Shown: positions 49,615-58,154 of the stretch, one piece after another
Position numbering within the stretch: position 1 is the stretch's first letter
How the letters are laid out: every line of letters begins with the position of its first letter
Assembly (NCBI RefSeq): GCF_037976825.1
Contig: NZ_CP150269.1
Span: 331,001-395,000 of the forward strand
Direction: 5' to 3'
DNA length: 64,000 nucleotides
Origin: Paenibacillus sp. FSL K6-1330
GTDB taxonomy: Bacteria; Bacillota; Bacilli; Paenibacillales; Paenibacillaceae
Position numbers and translations under genes: made by a program
The notes under the pieces: generated by a model
Told to the model about the DNA's origin: nothing
Database searches by the model: none
The model's input: the letters and a program-made list of their open reading frames with translations, nothing else

Positions 49615-49664
49615 GATACCTATTGTATCGTAGTCATTATATAACATGATACAATACGTATCAA
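49615..49664 (-). promoter_or_regulatory. Lasso operon promoter with two GATAC-N5-GTATC operators
   Basis: On the minus strand: -35 TTGATA (49659-49664), 17-base spacer, -10 TATAAT (49636-49641). Inverted repeats GATAC-AATAC-GTATC (49648-49662) and GATAC-CTATT-GTATC (49615-49629) overlap the -35/spacer and lie just past the start point, respectively, a layout typical of repression. Confidence 0.75.
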
Positions 49665-49672
49665 TGTTTTTT

Positions 49673-50131
49673 TTATTTATTATTTTTCTTGCTTGGAAAA
49701 GGATGTACAACCTCGATTAAAATTCTTTTATGTCTTGAGCTAGTGTTGAACAGGATTAAACAAAATAGATAAGCCAGTAGAACACCGAAGGAGTCGTTAA
49801 TCACATCATAGATCCGGCCTCCCCGAAAAAAGAAAAGCTGAAGAATCTCCGTTAAAGCAGCGTAGATAATAGCCCAATAAAAAGCCGATTTATATTTCCC
49901 GAAATTTGAAGCGAGCAAGGCAAGAATAAAGAATCCGATAAGATGGCCTATTTTCCGTAAAATCCAGTCCTGGCTAGCCCATTGGAAATCAAGCCTTAAC
50001 AACTCCGACCAATCGGGATTCGGATTGAGTTGGAAATCAATAATATGATATTGGATTAACAGATTGAAGTTAACGGAGCAAGTGAAGATAAACAGGGCAA
50101 GAGCCCAGATGATCGTAAGAACGATGCGCAT
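49673..50131 (-). CDS. VanZ-like family membrane protein
   Basis: A 152-residue membrane protein with four to five hydrophobic segments (IVLTIIWALALFIFTCSVNF, IGHLIGFFILALLASNF, SAFYWAIIYAALTEILQLFFF, SFGVLLAYLFCLILF). RKIGHLIGFFILALL and ALTEILQLF-RGGRIYDVINDSFGVLL match the VanZ pattern, including the conserved GRxxDxxDxxxN-like stretch. VanZ proteins alter sensitivity to glycopeptide antibiotics by unknown means. The start at 50131 follows AGAGG; ATG 50149 is possible. Placed directly upstream of the lasso operon on the same strand, it could take part in self-protection, but this is only contextual. Confidence 0.82.
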   Translation of the reverse strand: MRIVLTIIWALALFIFTCSVNFNLLIQYHIIDFQLNPNPDWSELLRLDFQWASQDWILRKIGHLIGFFILALLASNFGKYKSAFYWAIIYAALTEILQLFFFRGGRIYDVINDSFGVLLAYLFCLILFNTSSRHKRILIEVVHPFPSKKNNK

Positions 50132-50206
50132 AGCAGAGCCTCTTTTCATAAAAGCGCTTCAATATTGGGTGCATTCTTATAAAATGCAGGAACAGGAATG
50201 GCCGTT

Positions 50207-50221
50207 GATACATAATGTATC
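50207..50221. promoter_or_regulatory. GATAC-N5-GTATC operator between VanZ-like and beta-helix genes
   Basis: GATAC-ATAAT-GTATC, perfect arms, in the divergent intergenic region. TTGATA at 50205-50210 could be a -35 for rightward transcription, but the -10 spacing is poor (TATATT at 50234). Confidence 0.7.
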
Positions 50222-50372
50222 TAACTAAGGTTGTATATTATAGCAGCTCTACACTTATTTCAAGTTTAAAAACAGCTTTTTTGATAACAAGACAAGATGA
50301 ATGCCTTCTATTCATCTTAGTTAAGCGTTTACAGAATGCATGTTTACCACTTGAAGCAAGGAGGATATCAGC

Positions 50373-52340
50373 ATGGCTGACAAGTATACCCATTACATGA
50401 AGATGAATACATGGTCATCTAGCGATGAGATGCTCTTGGAAGACTTAAGCTTCAACTTTAACTTGCTTGATGAGGAAATGATGAGCCGGGGTATTAACGT
50501 TAAGTGGTTTGGGGCTGTAGGTGATGGTAAAACAGATGATACTGCGGCATTCCAGGCAGCGATGGCAATGTGTGATAAGCGTTATAAGCTGTTTGTGCCG
50601 GCAGGCAATTATCGGATCCGACAAACGATAGAGAACAATAGTCGTGGGATCTATGGAATTGCTCCTTATGTGGATAGCGGACAAATGGGGACTCGAATTA
50701 TCTGGGATCCCCTCGACACTACAACGGATTTGCTCCCTTGTATTAGAATTGCAAATGCTGGAGTAAGAGCAGTTTTTGAGGATTTTGGAGTTTATGGGGT
50801 CTCGCAATATAACTCAAGACAACTCATCAACTGGATTAATAAGGAGTTATTTGAACAAAGTTTGTACGATATGTTTGCCGTAGGTCCAGCTGCGTTCGAA
50901 GTAGCAGGATCAGCGACACCGATATTTAGAAATATTGCTACATCCGGAGTAAAGGTTGGACAGCTTCTTAACAGTAACAATGGGCATGTATCCTCATACG
51001 AATGTTCCTGGAACGGATTAATTGGCGTATATTGCCGTATCAACACGGGGGATTATTTTTATCAAGGCGGCAGTATAACAGGAGCATTCTGCGGCATCAT
51101 GTTCGGTACGATATTAGCGGCTGGACATCGCGGGGGGTTCAATGCCAATATTCATAGAACGCATCTTGGATTTTCACCGTACGCTATTTATCAGTGCATT
51201 GACAGTGGACTTGATGACTATAAGGCAGCTCCTGTAGTTATAGGATTAAGCGGCATCTACATGAATGCTCAGTTTGAGCAATGTGGAGAAGCTGCAATCA
51301 AACTATTGAGTAAATCTTTGACTTCGAATTTAAGAATATTCGGCTTCGGCTTTACTTGGTCAGTAACAAGTTATACAGGAAATCCTTCAAAGTGGGAGTA
51401 CTCGATGCCGGATGAACTGATACCTGCTGGTGAAAAACAAAAATATGCAGCTTGGTTTGGAACCGTTACAGCTCCGGCGACATTTAATGACGAACTTGGA
51501 GTATTAAAGAAATCGAATGCTCAGGGTGCCATTGGAACAGCATATATTGATATTCTAACCGGGGATAAGGAATCCGATTTGACTGGTTTAGGAGCAGAGG
51601 ATACGGTGATTCGCAGAAAGATTACTCCTTTATACAAAAGCGCTGACTTACAAGCTCGTATGAAGGAAAGAGAGCATCGCACGTTAATGCCGGTATCAGC
51701 GCCGAACCTGCTCAAAAATCCAGAAGTACTATCGAACTGGACGATAGTAAATGGAGGCGTACTTAGTCTTGTCACAGCAGACCAAGTGCCGATCCCTATT
51801 AGTAATGAGATGAAGCAGGTCATCGGTCCGCATCCGGTCATTTTAAAAATCACGCCAGATGGAGTACGGTCACCGATGATGGCGATCAAGTTCAATAGCC
51901 AGACACTGCCGTATCGTGGAGATGCAAACAGAAACTTGGCCATGCAATATTTCATTTTGCAAACGGAGTATGAAAGCGGCTCGTTATATAAATCAATGGG
52001 CCGAGTAGCTGCCCAGAATGCGGAGTATATTTTTAACGATGCCATCACTTGGCGTGAAAAAGGTTGGAAGCATCTTCGTGGGAGAGAGCTTGCAAGTCAA
52101 ACAGGTTTATTGAATGAATTCAGCATATCTTTCATCCCCAAAGTGGGAGAAACCTATATTGCTGGGGTGATGGTGACGTGGGATCATATAGGGGCGTATT
52201 CTCCGTATCCACATAGCTATATGACCGATTCCCTGGAAATCGAGGGCCCAGGAAACGGAATTATACTGACGGACTCCGTAACAAGAGCCAGATATCAATT
52301 ATCCATTGTCAACGGCAGTTTGCAGATTACCCCAAAATGA
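50373..52340 (+). CDS. Pectate-lyase-superfamily beta-helix protein
   Basis: A 655-residue protein. Residues about 40-75 carry INVKWFGAVGDGKTDDTAAFQAAM, the start motif of the Pectate_lyase_3 superfamily of right-handed beta-helices, followed by helical coils to about residue 350 and a C-terminal beta-rich part. No signal peptide is evident; the first 30 residues (ADKYTHYMKMNTWSSSDEM) resemble phage tail-fibre style N termini. Such proteins act as polysaccharide depolymerases or surface proteins. AAGGAGGATATCAGC precedes the ATG. Lying between lasso and exopolysaccharide genes with shared operators, it may trim the polymer made by the downstream operon. Confidence 0.8.
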   Translation: MADKYTHYMKMNTWSSSDEMLLEDLSFNFNLLDEEMMSRGINVKWFGAVGDGKTDDTAAFQAAMAMCDKRYKLFVPAGNYRIRQTIENNSRGIYGIAPYVDSGQMGTRIIWDPLDTTTDLLPCIRIANAGVRAVFEDFGVYGVSQYNSRQLINWINKELFEQSLYDMFAVGPAAFEVAGSATPIFRNIATSGVKVGQLLNSNNGHVSSYECSWNGLIGVYCRINTGDYFYQGGSITGAFCGIMFGTILAAGHRGGFNANIHRTHLGFSPYAIYQCIDSGLDDYKAAPVVIGLSGIYMNAQFEQCGEAAIKLLSKSLTSNLRIFGFGFTWSVTSYTGNPSKWEYSMPDELIPAGEKQKYAAWFGTVTAPATFNDELGVLKKSNAQGAIGTAYIDILTGDKESDLTGLGAEDTVIRRKITPLYKSADLQARMKEREHRTLMPVSAPNLLKNPEVLSNWTIVNGGVLSLVTADQVPIPISNEMKQVIGPHPVILKITPDGVRSPMMAIKFNSQTLPYRGDANRNLAMQYFILQTEYESGSLYKSMGRVAAQNAEYIFNDAITWREKGWKHLRGRELASQTGLLNEFSISFIPKVGETYIAGVMVTWDHIGAYSPYPHSYMTDSLEIEGPGNGIILTDSVTRARYQLSIVNGSLQITPK

Positions 52341-52448
52341 TAACTGCTTCGTTAACAGATCCTCTTCGGTGAATCAGCTTTGTTGATCTTGTACATCAAC
52401 ATGGCTGATTTTTTTGTTGGATTAGAACGAAAAGTAGGTGATATATAT

Positions 52449-52521
52449 GATACAAACTGTGTCATTTTTATGTAAATTCATGAAAATTAGCCTTGACATG
52501 ATACAAAATGTATCGTAAATT
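52449..52521 (+). promoter_or_regulatory. Exopolysaccharide operon promoter with two operators
   Basis: -35 TTGACA (52493-52498), 17-base spacer, -10 TAAATT (52516-52521). GATAC-AAAAT-GTATC (52500-52514) fills the spacer exactly; an upstream copy GATAC-AAACT-GTGTC (52449-52463) has one mismatch. The leader to ATG 52612 is about 85 bases. Confidence 0.75.
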
Positions 52522-52611
52522 ATGGAATGTAAAATATACAGATTGTATCGAAGAGTTTGGAAATTCAAGGCATGTTTTTTAATCCAGAAATAAGCGGAGG
52601 TTTGCAGCCGA

Positions 52612-53364
52612 ATGGAACTCAAACAATATTTTCGAGTTGTTCAGAAAAAATGGTGGGTGATTGTGGTCATTGTCATTATTGCGATGGTAGCAGCCGCTTT
52701 AAAAAGCTTTTATTTTACGACACCTGTCTACGCAGCGAACGCTAAGTTAATTGTAAACCAATTCTCGGGCGACAGAGCGGCATCACTCAATGCAAGCACG
52801 ATCCAAACCAGTATTTTTTTGATCAATTCGTATAAAGAAATTATTAGATCCTCGGCCGTGATGAACAAAGTGGTTGAGCAGTACCCCGAGCTGGGGCAAA
52901 GCCCCTCACAAATTGCCGCGAAAATATCCGTTACCTCGGCGAACAATTCGCAAGTGATGAATTTGGTGTACGAGGATGTCTCTTATGCAAAGGCCGCGAG
53001 TGTCGTAAATGCTGTCTCCACGGTATTTAAAGAGCAAATTCCGAACATTATGAATGTGGACAATATAACCATTCTGAGCGAAGCGGATACAACCATATCT
53101 CCTGCACCTATTAATATTAATCCGGTGATGAACATGTTTATTAGTTTTGTTATCTCACTCCTTCTGGCGATCGGCTTTATCTTTCTGCTCGATTATTTGG
53201 ACGATACGCTCAAGACCGAAGTGGAGATTGCAGAAATCATGGAAGTACCCGTGCTTGCCGTCGTAGGGAGGATAAGCCGAAAAGAGCTGAAGAAGTCCAC
53301 AAGAGCGAAAACTATTCCAAAACAGGAGGCAGGTGACAGTCAATATGCGTCGATCCATCAATAA
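52612..53364 (+). CDS. Wzz/YveK-type polysaccharide co-polymerase
   Basis: A 250-residue chain-length regulator and BY-kinase activator. Two membrane helices (KKWWVIVVIVIIAMVAAALKS near 12-32 and MFISFVISLLLAIGFIFLLDYLDD near 175-198) flank an extracytoplasmic domain with VYAANAKLIVNQ and SPAPININPVMN (Pro-rich segment before the second helix). The C-terminal cytoplasmic tail activates the kinase encoded next. AAGCGGAGGTTTGCAGCCGA precedes the ATG. First gene of the exopolysaccharide operon; its end overlaps the start of the kinase gene. Confidence 0.92.
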   Translation: MELKQYFRVVQKKWWVIVVIVIIAMVAAALKSFYFTTPVYAANAKLIVNQFSGDRAASLNASTIQTSIFLINSYKEIIRSSAVMNKVVEQYPELGQSPSQIAAKISVTSANNSQVMNLVYEDVSYAKAASVVNAVSTVFKEQIPNIMNVDNITILSEADTTISPAPININPVMNMFISFVISLLLAIGFIFLLDYLDDTLKTEVEIAEIMEVPVLAVVGRISRKELKKSTRAKTIPKQEAGDSQYASIHQ

Positions 53365-53977
53365 CCATAATCTGATCGTGTCGGCCAATCCTAAATCGCC
53401 AATTTCAGAGATTTATCGACTGCTTCGAACCAAGATCCAATTTTTTTATAAGGAACAGGAATTGAAGACCGTTATGGTCACATCGTCGCAACCCGGAGAA
53501 GGCAAAAGTACCGCGATAGGCAACTTGGCGGTAGCTTATGCTCAGGAAGGCAAGAGTGTGCTTCTGATTGATGCAGACTTGCGCAAGCCCTCACTGCACC
53601 GGATGTTCTCGCTGCTAAACTCCCAAGGCTTAAGCACTCTGCTTGCGGGAGAAACAAATCTTCAGGAATCAGTTCAGGAAACGGCTGTTGAACGATTATC
53701 ACTGTTGCCATCCGGACCGGTCCCCGCAAATCCATCGGAATTGATCGATTCACCGGCTATGCGGGAGCTGCTGGAGCTGTCAAAACTGCAATATGACGTC
53801 ATTCTTATCGATACGCCATCGGTGCTTTCCGTATCGGACTCCGTGATTGTCAGTGCATTATGCGATGGAGTCATTATGGTAGCTGCTGTCGGGAAGGTAA
53901 AGAAGGATCATCTTAGAAAGGCGAAGGAGCAACTGGACCATGTGAATGCCCGAATGTTGGGGATTGTGCTGAATTAA
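53345..53977 (+). CDS. BY-kinase (CpsD/YwqD-like tyrosine kinase)
   Basis: A 210-residue bacterial tyrosine kinase controlling polysaccharide synthesis. Walker A is SSQPGEGKSTAIGNLA near residue 48, Walker A' is VLLIDADLRKPSLH near 75, and Walker B is YDVILIDTPSVL near 152. The protein ends LDHVNARMLGIVLN, where relatives continue with a Tyr-rich cluster that is autophosphorylated; that tail is missing here. ATG 53345 follows AGGTGAC and overlaps the co-polymerase gene by 20 bases. The 300 bases after it, to galU, show no gene. Confidence 0.92.
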   Translation: MRRSINNHNLIVSANPKSPISEIYRLLRTKIQFFYKEQELKTVMVTSSQPGEGKSTAIGNLAVAYAQEGKSVLLIDADLRKPSLHRMFSLLNSQGLSTLLAGETNLQESVQETAVERLSLLPSGPVPANPSELIDSPAMRELLELSKLQYDVILIDTPSVLSVSDSVIVSALCDGVIMVAAVGKVKKDHLRKAKEQLDHVNARMLGIVLN

Positions 53978-54284
53978 TCGAAGAGATCACCTATAAGGAA
54001 CGGCTTTCAGGCTGGGATGATATTAGGCGAAGAAATGAGTAAGAAAAGGTAATGTCTGCTGCACCTCTATCACTGCAGACACTCGGTTACGCTGTGGGTC
54101 GTATCGACCTTAGACATGATTGTCGAGGGTGTAATGTGAGGACGGGTTCAATGCCCTTTTTTCATGAAAGGCTTAGCTATGTGCTTTTCTACAGGGAAGA
54201 GTATATAGCTGAGCGTTTCTGCTAAACGGACAATGAGCCTACCCGTTGTCTACATAAAAATAAGAGTTGGAGAGTGAATGGGTG
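53978..54284. other. Intergenic stretch before galU
   Basis: No ORF continues the kinase tail and no tyrosine-rich segment is encoded in any frame that I can see. A separate promoter for galU may lie here, but none is convincing. Confidence 0.4.
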
Positions 54285-55175
54285 ATGAGGAGAGTAAAGA
54301 AAGCCATTATTCCTGCAGCGGGTCTTGGTACACGTTTTCTGCCTGCAACAAAAGCAATGCCAAAGGAAATGCTTCCGATCGTGGATAAACCCACCATCCA
54401 ATACATTGTGGAGGAGGCCGTGGCATCGGGAATTGAGGATATTATCATAGTGACGGGTAAAGGCAAGCGTTCCATTGAAGACCATTTCGATCATGCGTTT
54501 GAACTGGAGCATAATTTGCTCAGCAAGGGGAAGTATGAATTGCTTAATGAGGTTCGGCGCGCTTCGAATGTTGAAATCCATTACATACGCCAGAAAGAAG
54601 CCCGGGGTCTAGGCCATGCCGTTTGGTGTGCACGTAATTTTATAGGAAACGAGCCGTTTGCTGTCCTGCTAGGGGATGATATTGTCCAATCCGATACACC
54701 GTGTACTCGGCAATTGGCGCAGCAGTTCGAACGCTTGCAGAAGTCCGTGATAGGTGTTCAAACCGTACCCGATGATCAAACGCATCGCTATGGTATCGTG
54801 GCTCCGCTGGGTAAAATGAACCGCTTGTATGAAGTGGATTATTTTGTAGAGAAGCCTCCTGCCGGTCAAGAACCGTCGAAACTAGCCATCATGGGCCGCT
54901 ACATATTAACTCCTGAAATTTTTGATTTTTTGGAGCATCAAGAGGAGGGCGCTGGTGGAGAAATTCAGTTGACGGACGCGATCCAGAAGCTGAATGAAAG
55001 TCAGGGCGTATACGCCTATGATTTCGAAGGCACCCGATATGATGTAGGTGAAAAGCTTGGATTTATTATGACAACTCTTGATTTTGCACTTCAAAATGAG
55101 GAGCTCCGCAAACCCCTTCTACAAGGTATGGAGACGATTCTTGAAAGAGAGTATTCAAATTCAAATAAAAATTAA
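54285..55175 (+). CDS. galU: UTP-glucose-1-phosphate uridylyltransferase
   Basis: A 296-residue enzyme making UDP-glucose, a precursor for exopolysaccharide and teichoic acid glycosylation. The nucleotide-binding motif is [27 protein letters not shown] at the N terminus (here RVKKAI...), followed by [26 protein letters not shown] near 125 and YFVEKP. Length and all core motifs are normal. GTG 54282 or ATG 54285 follow TTGGAGAGTGA; the latter is given. It lies between the kinase and the initiating sugar transferase, 300 bases from the former. Confidence 0.95.
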   Translation: MRRVKKAIIPAAGLGTRFLPATKAMPKEMLPIVDKPTIQYIVEEAVASGIEDIIIVTGKGKRSIEDHFDHAFELEHNLLSKGKYELLNEVRRASNVEIHYIRQKEARGLGHAVWCARNFIGNEPFAVLLGDDIVQSDTPCTRQLAQQFERLQKSVIGVQTVPDDQTHRYGIVAPLGKMNRLYEVDYFVEKPPAGQEPSKLAIMGRYILTPEIFDFLEHQEEGAGGEIQLTDAIQKLNESQGVYAYDFEGTRYDVGEKLGFIMTTLDFALQNEELRKPLLQGMETILEREYSNSNKN

Positions 55176-55197
55176 TAGCTGAAGAGGTGTATCATCC

Positions 55198-55896
55198 ATG
55201 TCTCCCAATCCGCAACGTAATGAAGTAGACGTTGTGTTCGAAGTAAATAAACGATATGCAAACGATTTGGCATTAGAGGCGGAACCTAGAGTTATGTATC
55301 TGGCAATAAAACGTGTCATGGATTGTGTATTGGCCTTCATCGGTCTTGTTCTGTTGTCGCCACTCTTTGTGATTGTGTCCATTCTTATAAAACTGGAGGA
55401 CCCGAAAGGGTCTGTTTTTTTCTACCAGACACGCATCGGTAAGGATGAGAAGCCATTCCGAATGTACAAATTTCGCTCCATGGTATCGAATGCAGAAGAA
55501 CTGCTTGAGGAGCTATTGGATCAAAATGAAGTCAGTGGTGCGATGTTCAAGATGAAGAATGATCCTCGTATTACGAAGCTTGGGAAATGGATTCGAAAGA
55601 CGAGCATTGACGAGTTGCCTCAGCTTTGGAATGTTCTCTGCGGCGAGATGTCTCTGGTCGGTCCAAGACCGGCATTACCAAGAGAAGTTCAATTATACAG
55701 CAATTACGACAGGTTGCGATTGAGGGTAAGCCCTGGCTGCACGGGATTGTGGCAGGTGAGCGGTCGTAACAATTTAAGTTTTGATGAGATGTTGGAGCTG
55801 GATCTGGAGTATATCGAACGAAGAGGCTTGTGGATGGATCTGAAATTGATACTTCAAACCGTCAAGATCATGATCCTTCCGAATTCAGCCTATTAA
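55198..55896 (+). CDS. Initiating sugar transferase (polyprenyl glycosylphosphotransferase)
   Basis: A 232-residue membrane enzyme that transfers a sugar-1-phosphate to undecaprenyl phosphate, the first step of repeat-unit assembly. One membrane-inserted helix (VMDCVLAFIGLVLLSPLFVIVSILIK near 40-65) is followed by the catalytic part: GSVFFYQTRIGKDEKPFRMYKFRSM, TSIDELPQLWNVLCGEMSLVGPRPALPREV and GCTGLWQVSGRN. It corresponds to the short PglC/EpsL-like class plus a small N-terminal extension. AAGAGGTGTATCATCC precedes the ATG. Confidence 0.94.
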   Translation: MSPNPQRNEVDVVFEVNKRYANDLALEAEPRVMYLAIKRVMDCVLAFIGLVLLSPLFVIVSILIKLEDPKGSVFFYQTRIGKDEKPFRMYKFRSMVSNAEELLEELLDQNEVSGAMFKMKNDPRITKLGKWIRKTSIDELPQLWNVLCGEMSLVGPRPALPREVQLYSNYDRLRLRVSPGCTGLWQVSGRNNLSFDEMLELDLEYIERRGLWMDLKLILQTVKIMILPNSAY

Positions 55897-55945
55897 CTGA
55901 GGCGTGCTATTGGAATTTTTGAGGAAGATAGGGTGATTGGAAAAT

Positions 55946-57370
55946 ATGGAGAGGATCGCTGGATTAAGCTCTTGGAGAAGGAACGCCGCACGAACGATTC
56001 GTGGGTCGATACAGGTCGGGGTCATTATAGCGAGCGGTACTTTGATTGGATTGCTCAGTTCCATTGACACTCTGCATATTAAACTGCTGGAATTGGTATT
56101 CCTGGTCTTATGTATGCTGATCGGGCTGTATATCCAGTTTAAGAGCCCCCATGTTCTTATTCCATACTCACTTTTGATATGGACGATCAGCCCTGAGGTA
56201 AGACGCTTGCTCGACTGGTCGTTTCAGTCGTACAGCGATACATCGATTATCATGCTGACTCCGTATTCTGTTTCATTGATATTACTTATAACAACGCTCA
56301 AACACTTTAATCGGATCGATTCGAGAATAAGACTGATCATAAAAATCATTGGCGTGGCATTGATATATGGGTTTATCCTCGGTTTCATGAAATATGGGCT
56401 GTCTTCTGTATATGACTTGATAAGCTTATTTGTTCCATTCTTAGTGCTGCTATACGTGAGTGCCAGTCAGTTCGATAAGGAAGTTTGGGACAAATGGCTG
56501 AGAAGCTTTGCTTATCTTGCGGTCCTTGTTGGAGTTTACGGCATTTATCAATACTTGGTTTTGCCTCCTTGGGATCATTTCTGGATGACAACCGCGGATA
56601 TGAACTCAGTCGGAATACCGGAACCTCAGAAATTCCGGGTATTCTCTCTGCTGAATTCACCGGGACCAGCAGGCATGTTTCTTGGGTTTGCACTAGCCAT
56701 TATGATTGTGCAAAAAAAGTGGAGAGCGTTTGGCATTGTAGGCATCATGATCGTCGCGTTTGCGCTTCTGCTCACTCTGGTTCGGGTTGGATGGATTACG
56801 TGTGTAATAATGATCGTTGCCTATTTTGCCCGTTCCCGATTAAAGAGCAAAGTGCAGTTGGTAGCCTTAGGTGTCATTATGGTGCTGGCGTATACCTTTA
56901 TTCTTCCGCTCTTGCCGGGGGCCAATCAGGTATCCTCGCGCATTAGCACGTTCGAGTCATTGGAGGAGGATCACTCTTTTAATGAGCGGTTGGACTTTGC
57001 TAAATATATTATCTCGGATGTGATATCCAATCCCATTGGAAGAGGACTGGGCAGTTCGGGACTGGGGGTCAAGCTAACCCAGAGTTCGAATACAGTGGCT
57101 GTATTTGATAATGGGTATTTAAATTTGTTTTATTCATTTGGTTTACCCCTGGGACTGGCCGTTATTTTTTTATTAGGATATCTGTTCGTGATTCTCTTCA
57201 AGATCAGCAAAACAGAGAAGGGTTATGCTCCGATTTCCTTTGCAGCTATCAGTGCGATTCTATTTCTGTTATTAGGAAGCAATGTATTGAGCGGATTAAG
57301 CGGATATATTCTGCTGCTGATTATCTCACTCGCATTTCCATATGCGTCTACAAATCGGAGGGAATTATAG
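55946..57370 (+). CDS. Wzy/O-antigen-ligase-like membrane protein
   Basis: A 474-residue polytopic membrane protein with about 11-12 hydrophobic segments from residue 25 to the end. The largest extracytoplasmic loop (about 195-240, WDHFWMTTADMNSVGIPEPQKFRVFSLLNSPGPAGMFLG) and a second loop before NPIGRGLGSSG match the O-antigen ligase/Wzy polymerase type. It should polymerise exopolysaccharide repeat units outside the membrane. ATG 55946 follows AGGGTGAT by nine bases. Its end overlaps the upstream part of the SGNH hydrolase frame; the latter's ATG comes right after the stop. Confidence 0.87.
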   Translation: MERIAGLSSWRRNAARTIRGSIQVGVIIASGTLIGLLSSIDTLHIKLLELVFLVLCMLIGLYIQFKSPHVLIPYSLLIWTISPEVRRLLDWSFQSYSDTSIIMLTPYSVSLILLITTLKHFNRIDSRIRLIIKIIGVALIYGFILGFMKYGLSSVYDLISLFVPFLVLLYVSASQFDKEVWDKWLRSFAYLAVLVGVYGIYQYLVLPPWDHFWMTTADMNSVGIPEPQKFRVFSLLNSPGPAGMFLGFALAIMIVQKKWRAFGIVGIMIVAFALLLTLVRVGWITCVIMIVAYFARSRLKSKVQLVALGVIMVLAYTFILPLLPGANQVSSRISTFESLEEDHSFNERLDFAKYIISDVISNPIGRGLGSSGLGVKLTQSSNTVAVFDNGYLNLFYSFGLPLGLAVIFLLGYLFVILFKISKTEKGYAPISFAAISAILFLLLGSNVLSGLSGYILLLIISLAFPYASTNRREL

Positions 57371-57371
57371 C

Positions 57372-58154
57372 ATGTTAATCGTTTTTTTAGGCGACTCCAT
57401 TACGGAAGGATTAGGTGTCATTCGCTCCAATACCAATTATGCCAACTTGTTGCAGGCACAGCTCAAGTCACTGCTTTCCCAGCCTGTTGATATCATGAAT
57501 TTCGGCTCCAGCGCCATGCAGGTAAACGAATCAAGGGCGAAGTATGAACAGCGTATTATGGAGCTGCAGCCGGATTTCATCGTGTTTGCCCACGGCATTA
57601 CGGAATCCATTGTACGGGAACAGAAACAGTATTTGAATTGGCTGCCCAGACGGTGGCGAAGGCCCGGTTGGATGGACCCAAGACCTTATTTTTCGACTCG
57701 AACAACGCGGAGACTTATGGAAAAGGTGGAATCGGCGATTCGATGGAGAGTAAAGGTGACCCTGATTAAAGTGTTCGGCGGCAGACCATGGATGAGTCTC
57801 GAGGAATTTAGACAGCATACGACCGAACTTATTCTGAACATTCTGAATAACAGCCCGAAGACCAAGGTGGTGCTGCTTACTCCCAGTGATATCGAGGAGA
57901 AATATTTTCCGGGATCTGTAGAATCAATGAAGCGGTACAGAGGTATATTGCACGATATTTGCGAGAACAGCCAAGATTCAAACCGGGTATATCTGTGCGA
58001 CACATCCCAAGTCTTAAATAAATGGAGTGATTACTTGGAAGATCGGTTTCATCCGAATGAACTGGGACACAGTAAAATTGCTAAAGCGTTGCTCAGTGCC
58101 ATTCGTGAGGATTCCCTTGCTGCACAACCATGGATGAAAGAGGTACAACGATGA
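57372..58154 (+). CDS. SGNH/GDSL hydrolase
   Basis: A 260-residue esterase-like protein. Block I is VFLGDSITEGLG at the N terminus with the nucleophile Ser, block II has Gly in MNFGSSAMQVNE, block III is FAHGITESI in place of the usual GxND, and block V is DRFHPNELGHSKIA with the Asp-His pair. There is no signal peptide. In exopolysaccharide operons such enzymes often deacetylate or acetylate sugars. CGGAGGG nine bases before ATG 57372 fixes the start. Its TGA overlaps the next ATG. Confidence 0.87.
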   Translation: MLIVFLGDSITEGLGVIRSNTNYANLLQAQLKSLLSQPVDIMNFGSSAMQVNESRAKYEQRIMELQPDFIVFAHGITESIVREQKQYLNWLPRRWRRPGWMDPRPYFSTRTTRRLMEKVESAIRWRVKVTLIKVFGGRPWMSLEEFRQHTTELILNILNNSPKTKVVLLTPSDIEEKYFPGSVESMKRYRGILHDICENSQDSNRVYLCDTSQVLNKWSDYLEDRFHPNELGHSKIAKALLSAIREDSLAAQPWMKEVQR

